Made by a program: the position numbers and the translations under genes. Under the pieces are notes generated by a model, which searched no databases, was not told the DNA's origin, and worked only from the letters and a program-made list of their open reading frames with translations. This document shows positions 60,893-64,000 of a DNA stretch of 64,000 bases, in pieces. Position 1 is the stretch's first letter. Every line of letters begins with the position of its first letter. Source of the stretch: Marinifaba aquimaris (lineage in GTDB: Bacteria > Pseudomonadota > Gammaproteobacteria > Enterobacterales > Alteromonadaceae); the NCBI RefSeq assembly GCF_013328345.1, contig NZ_JABULX010000019.1, positions 1 to 64,000 on the forward strand, written 5' to 3'.

Positions 60893-61510
60893 ATGCTTTT
60901 TTGGTTTAAGCATTTATCTGCTGCGCTCGTACTTATTATCGTCGGTATATACTTGGTCTTCTTTTTTGACCCTAGCTCGCTATCAGATGACGATACAAAA
61001 GCCTCAATTCAATCTAGCAGTAATGCCGCGGCTGCTGGATTAAGCCGCTTCTATGGCGAGATAAAATCGAAAATGAATAATCCTTTTGAAGAAGAAAGGA
61101 GTACTTATGTCATCGAACTTGAAGCAGGTGATTATCAGCCTCTAGATACTGCACTAGCAGAACTACAAAATAGAAAAAATCCAGTATCAGGTAAATGGAT
61201 TGGCTCAGTAAAAGCACATCGTTTTGAAAAAGGAACGACGCTAAAAAATGAGTTAGAGCAAATTGCCATTGATGAAAAGATGAACTTAATTTGGGCCCTG
61301 CCCCGAGACTTTGTAGTTAAAAACCCAATTAGGGAAGATCAAAATACGTTAGGTACCTTGTACAAAATAGTCACAGCCATCGACAGCGACTTTGAAATGG
61401 ATGTATTCGGTTATATGTGCCCTAAAGAAAGAGCGCTTATTGTAATTGAAAGTAAAACGGACTATCTAAAAAGGTATTGCGTAGAGGCGTCTAGTCGACA
61501 TCTAAGGTAA
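60893..61510 (+). CDS. Membrane-anchored TcpQ-like domain protein
   Basis: Protein of 205 residues with one N-terminal transmembrane helix (about 8-27) and a periplasmic C-terminal domain. The part from about 110 on (GTTLKNELEQIAIDEKMNLIWALPRDFVVKNPI, LYKIVTAIDSDFEMDVFGYMCPKERALIVIES) has the alpha-beta rhythm of the TcpQ domain found in pilus and secretion assembly proteins. Match is structural and weak. It lies convergent with the FapA-like gene with only four bases between stops. Confidence 0.5.
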   Translation: MLFWFKHLSAALVLIIVGIYLVFFFDPSSLSDDDTKASIQSSSNAAAAGLSRFYGEIKSKMNNPFEEERSTYVIELEAGDYQPLDTALAELQNRKNPVSGKWIGSVKAHRFEKGTTLKNELEQIAIDEKMNLIWALPRDFVVKNPIREDQNTLGTLYKIVTAIDSDFEMDVFGYMCPKERALIVIESKTDYLKRYCVEASSRHLR

Positions 61511-61514
61511 GTAC

Positions 61515-63176
61515 TTACAGGCTGATTTTGGCTAACTTTTCATCTTTATATACAACTTTAATTGGCGGGTAATCTCTCTCTGTATTAATTCGCTGACCGT
61601 CAAATTCCATATGAACATTGGAATACATATCTTTAACGGCCGTAATTTGCATATTTTGCGTATTTTCAGTAATCGATTGTTCTAACCTTTGCTGCGCTTT
61701 TTGCAATCGCTTCAGTATCGTATGATGGGTTTTATAGACCATCTGCGTTTTTTCAATTAATGCTTTTTTCTTCGCACTATCAGGTAAACGTTTAACTTTT
61801 TGCCAAGACTGCTTAATTGCGATGATTTTTTCTTCTTCGTGTTTAATTCGCTTTTGCGCTTCGGTGATCTGCTCTAACTGATGTCTATATTGCTCAAATA
61901 AGTGAATATAAGTGTGGGTAGATGCAGGCGAGCCTATCGTCGCAAAAGATACTTGTTGTTGCACATAAAAGTGTCCACCCACTAATTTGGCAGCGGGTTT
62001 ATCAATTTGACCGCCAAAGACTCTTTTCGCTGTAGCCCTACAATGAATAATTTGACTAATGACTTCAATATCACGTCCAGCAATAAGCTCAGCGTATTGG
62101 GCGTATTTTGCAGCAATGGTACCCGTGGCTTTTACAGAACAGTGCATTGGTTCAGTCTCAAAGTTTGCATCATCTGCAAGTTTGCGCCCTACGATGCCAC
62201 CGGCAACGGTTAAGTCACCTGCGACTTCAACCTGAGCATTATCGATAAAACCAGTAATGGTCACATCACCGGTAGCTTTTAAACGCATGCCCTCACCTAC
62301 ATCTCCTGTGACCACTACACCGCCTTCAAAATCGATGTGACCACTAGAGACATCGATTCCAGGCAATAGCAGCACATTATCTACTTTCATGCCACGTTCT
62401 AAAACACTAGGTAAACCAGGCATAGCAGCAATCAGTAAGCTGTCATCCTTGGGAGAGATTTTACTGCCCTCGCCAACTTCAAATTCCAATTTCTCACCAG
62501 GTTCAGGGTGCAGAGGGTCTCCCGTTACGGTAAAACCTGGCTTACCGCGTGTAGGAGGATGCCTGCGCATTAGCTCATCATTTTCTTTAACAGAAATGAG
62601 TTCACCTAAATCACGCATATCCACTTTACCGTGATCCGTTTTTTGTGGTCTTAACAATCTGTCTTTTGCCGATTCCGTCAATGCTTCAAAATAGCTATCT
62701 TTACCATTTACAGGTAATTTTCCATTGGCAATTTCTTCACTGAATTGTGAGCCTGGTTCAGCACCAGATTGCTTTTGTGCAAGTGCTTCAATATTAGCTT
62801 TATTAATCCCCATTGTTACACTGGCTTGACTTGCGTATTTGAGAATATGTTTTGCAGATAATGCGGCACCGCCATAGGCTGTCGTCAATTCAGCTTTTGC
62901 TTGCATTTTATCTGCACTAATAGCAATTTTTATCTCAGCATTACGTTTTTCGCCAATTGGAAATTTAAGCGGTTGATTAGCTAGGCCTAAAGAGATTTTT
63001 TCATTGATCTGAGCACAGGCATCTTTGACCCATTCAGGATTAAGGAAGAAAGACTGACAATCAGATTGTTTAAAAAGCGCAACAATTTGGTCTTCGTCGA
63101 CAGCACTCGCTTGTTCGAAGCTCGCTTCAACGATAACTTTATTATCTTCATCCAATTGTATTGCAATATCGGTCAA
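61515..63176 (-). CDS. FapA family (DUF342) protein
   Basis: 553 residues. The N-terminal half includes the region DRLLRPQKTDHGKVDMRDLGELISVKENDELMRRHPPTRGKPGFTVTGD, the mark of the DUF342/FapA family. The middle (about 255-400) is a repetitive right-handed beta-helix (GIDVSSGHIDFEGGVVVTGDVGEGMRLKATGDVTITGFIDNA). A coiled coil (about 415-500) follows. FapA is linked to flagellar assembly or placement in Vibrio; the role here is inferred. Together with the upstream DUF2982 gene (20 bases) it forms an operon. Confidence 0.8.
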   Translation of the reverse strand: MTDIAIQLDEDNKVIVEASFEQASAVDEDQIVALFKQSDCQSFFLNPEWVKDACAQINEKISLGLANQPLKFPIGEKRNAEIKIAISADKMQAKAELTTAYGGAALSAKHILKYASQASVTMGINKANIEALAQKQSGAEPGSQFSEEIANGKLPVNGKDSYFEALTESAKDRLLRPQKTDHGKVDMRDLGELISVKENDELMRRHPPTRGKPGFTVTGDPLHPEPGEKLEFEVGEGSKISPKDDSLLIAAMPGLPSVLERGMKVDNVLLLPGIDVSSGHIDFEGGVVVTGDVGEGMRLKATGDVTITGFIDNAQVEVAGDLTVAGGIVGRKLADDANFETEPMHCSVKATGTIAAKYAQYAELIAGRDIEVISQIIHCRATAKRVFGGQIDKPAAKLVGGHFYVQQQVSFATIGSPASTHTYIHLFEQYRHQLEQITEAQKRIKHEEEKIIAIKQSWQKVKRLPDSAKKKALIEKTQMVYKTHHTILKRLQKAQQRLEQSITENTQNMQITAVKDMYSNVHMEFDGQRINTERDYPPIKVVYKDEKLAKISL

Positions 63177-63196
63177 AACGTTTCCTATGAGTACAT

Positions 63197-63874
63197 TTAC
63201 TCTGATTCAATAACCTGACTAGCTAATAACTGCTGTTGTCTAAGTAAACTGACAAAGGCACTTGGCTCTCTATCAAGTGTAGAGTTTGACAATAAAATGT
63301 GTAAACCCAACAACTTATCTAAAGCACTTATGTGGTGAGCATACATGGCTTGTACCCCTTTATAAACCAATTCTTCGGTTTTAAAGGGCTCTGGATTCAA
63401 TACCATATTTTCGGCTTCATTAATGTATCGGCCATCAGTAGCAATTGATTGAATTAAAATACTTCTTTGCTCAACAACCATTTTTGATAATACGCGTAGA
63501 TGGCTTAACTCAACTGTAGATGAGATATCTTTAAGCTTAATCCCTACATAAGCTAATTCGCGACCAGAGATTTTGGGAATATCTACACGTTGAATACTCG
63601 ACCATGGTATTTTTAGCATACCCCTTTGATGGTGGTAAATAATTCCATGCTGATCAATTTGATAGCTCACTTTAGGCTCATTGATTTTTAATATGCCAAT
63701 TAAAAATGCAACAGAGATGACAGAAGTTAGAAACATCACGACAAGATTAAAATCTATGATATCGAGTGCAAGTATAAGTAAAACAAAGACAAGGAGTGTC
63801 GCGCTGATAATGGTTAGCTCTTTGCCACCTTCTCGTGATTTCGGCGATATATATATGGGTTTAAATTTTGACAT
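63197..63874 (-). CDS. DUF2982 family membrane protein
   Basis: About 225 residues. Two hydrophobic helices at about 20-60 are followed by a PH-like or beta-sandwich cytoplasmic region (GIIYHHQRGMLKIPWSSIQRVDIPKISGRELAYVGIKL) and a helical tail. The sequence matches the DUF2982 family known from Vibrio and Alteromonas; no function is known to me. I choose the ATG at 63874 because the alternative at 63892 lies within the stem of a terminator hairpin. No good ribosome site is visible ahead of 63874. Confidence 0.65.
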   Translation of the reverse strand: MSKFKPIYISPKSREGGKELTIISATLLVFVLLILALDIIDFNLVVMFLTSVISVAFLIGILKINEPKVSYQIDQHGIIYHHQRGMLKIPWSSIQRVDIPKISGRELAYVGIKLKDISSTVELSHLRVLSKMVVEQRSILIQSIATDGRYINEAENMVLNPEPFKTEELVYKGVQAMYAHHISALDKLLGLHILLSNSTLDREPSAFVSLLRQQQLLASQVIESE

Positions 63875-63880
63875 TAAAAT

Positions 63881-63907
63881 AAAAAAGGGCATACATAAGG
63901 CATGCCC
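63881..63907 (-). terminator. Rho-independent terminator of the gene beyond the right edge
   Basis: On the minus strand GGGCAT / ATGCCC with a 9-base loop followed by T6. It should end a minus-strand transcript arriving from the right, and sits only about six bases before the DUF2982 start. Confidence 0.65.
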
Positions 63908-63969
63908 AGACTATCATTAAACGAATTTTTCTACACCTAGCGCAATTAGGCCAAATCAAACGTTTAAGT

Positions 63970-64000
63970 TTATTTAACTTCATTCAACTCATTGATTAAT
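63970..64000 (-). CDS. Possible 3' end of an unidentified gene
   Basis: One frame on the minus strand reads LINELNEVK and then TAA at 63970-63972, 60 bases before the terminator at 63881-63907. The terminator suggests that a gene ends here; too little is visible to name it or be sure of the frame. Confidence 0.3.
   Translation of the reverse strand, partial: LINELNEVK

Overview
This window is chromosomal DNA of a marine-type gammaproteobacterium, most likely in the Alteromonadales (Alteromonas, Pseudoalteromonas or Colwellia relatives); the genus cannot be fixed from the sequence. Pointers are the AT-leaning base composition, PomA/PomB sodium-type flagellar stator genes, an NAD-type isocitrate dehydrogenase, LolCDE, the XseB-IspA-Dxs operon, and families I know mainly from this group (DUF3192, DUF2982, the tandem 6-carboxytetrahydropterin synthase-like protein, OlsF). 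Coding density is high and almost everything is core housekeeping. The only mobile DNA is an IS3-family element cut by the left edge. I see no tRNA, rRNA, CRISPR array or prophage.

Layout. 1-478: IS3-family end. 0.5-2.2 kb: translationally coupled pair, a tandem PTPS/QueD-like protein and an M23 peptidase. 2.4-3.5: pyrC. 3.6-5.6: phoB-phoR. 5.8-10.9: sbcD-sbcC. 11.0-13.9: a sensor histidine kinase, then a PstS-type phosphate-binding protein. 14.2-16.4: a symporter fused to a periplasmic binding domain. 16.5-18.8: a BshA-like glycosyltransferase and RNase D. 18.9-22.1: lolC-lolD-lolE. 22.2-23.3: PilZ-like protein and a small membrane protein. 23.4-26.1: His-rich TonB-dependent receptor, probably for zinc. 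26.3-27.8: ABC-2 permease and a small unknown. 27.9-29.4: thiI. 29.6-31.3: pomA-pomB. 31.6-34.6: xseB-ispA-dxs. 34.8-36.5: olsF. 36.6-39.3: MOSC protein and M61 peptidase. 39.5-45.4: diguanylate cyclase, ppnN, SDR, DUF3192 and a degenerate HDOD protein. 45.5-46.5: NAD-IDH. 46.6-49.4: periplasmic binding protein and chemoreceptor. 49.7-50.3: GcvR-like ACT protein. 50.4-54.0: ppk-ppx. 54.1-55.1: gshB. 55.2-58.3: guaB-guaA. 58.5-61.5: xseA, an LpxL-type acyltransferase and a TcpQ-like protein. 61.5-63.9: FapA/DUF342 and DUF2982 proteins. The right edge may hold the 3' end of one more minus-strand gene.

The most coherent theme is phosphate starvation. The window encodes PhoB/PhoR, a PstS-type protein, polyphosphate kinase and exopolyphosphatase, and the bifunctional ornithine-lipid synthase OlsF, which makes a phosphorus-free membrane lipid. 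Arrays of 11-bp direct repeats resembling PhoB boxes (consensus CTGTCATAAAA) lie upstream of phoB, pstS, olsF and ppk. This suggests one regulon joining phosphate capture, polyphosphate metabolism and lipid replacement. A second theme is cyclic-di-GMP and motility: a GGEEF cyclase with an I-site, a PilZ-like protein, FapA, a chemoreceptor, and pomAB behind a near-consensus FliA (sigma-28) promoter.

The most unusual proteins are the DAACS-family symporter fused to an SBP_bac_3 domain (14166-16415), a BshA-like protein in an organism that also encodes glutathione synthetase, and the zinc-type TonB receptor with nine tandem 18-bp units encoding a His/Asp/Glu-rich loop. No single locus stands out as a clearly new defence or biosynthetic system.
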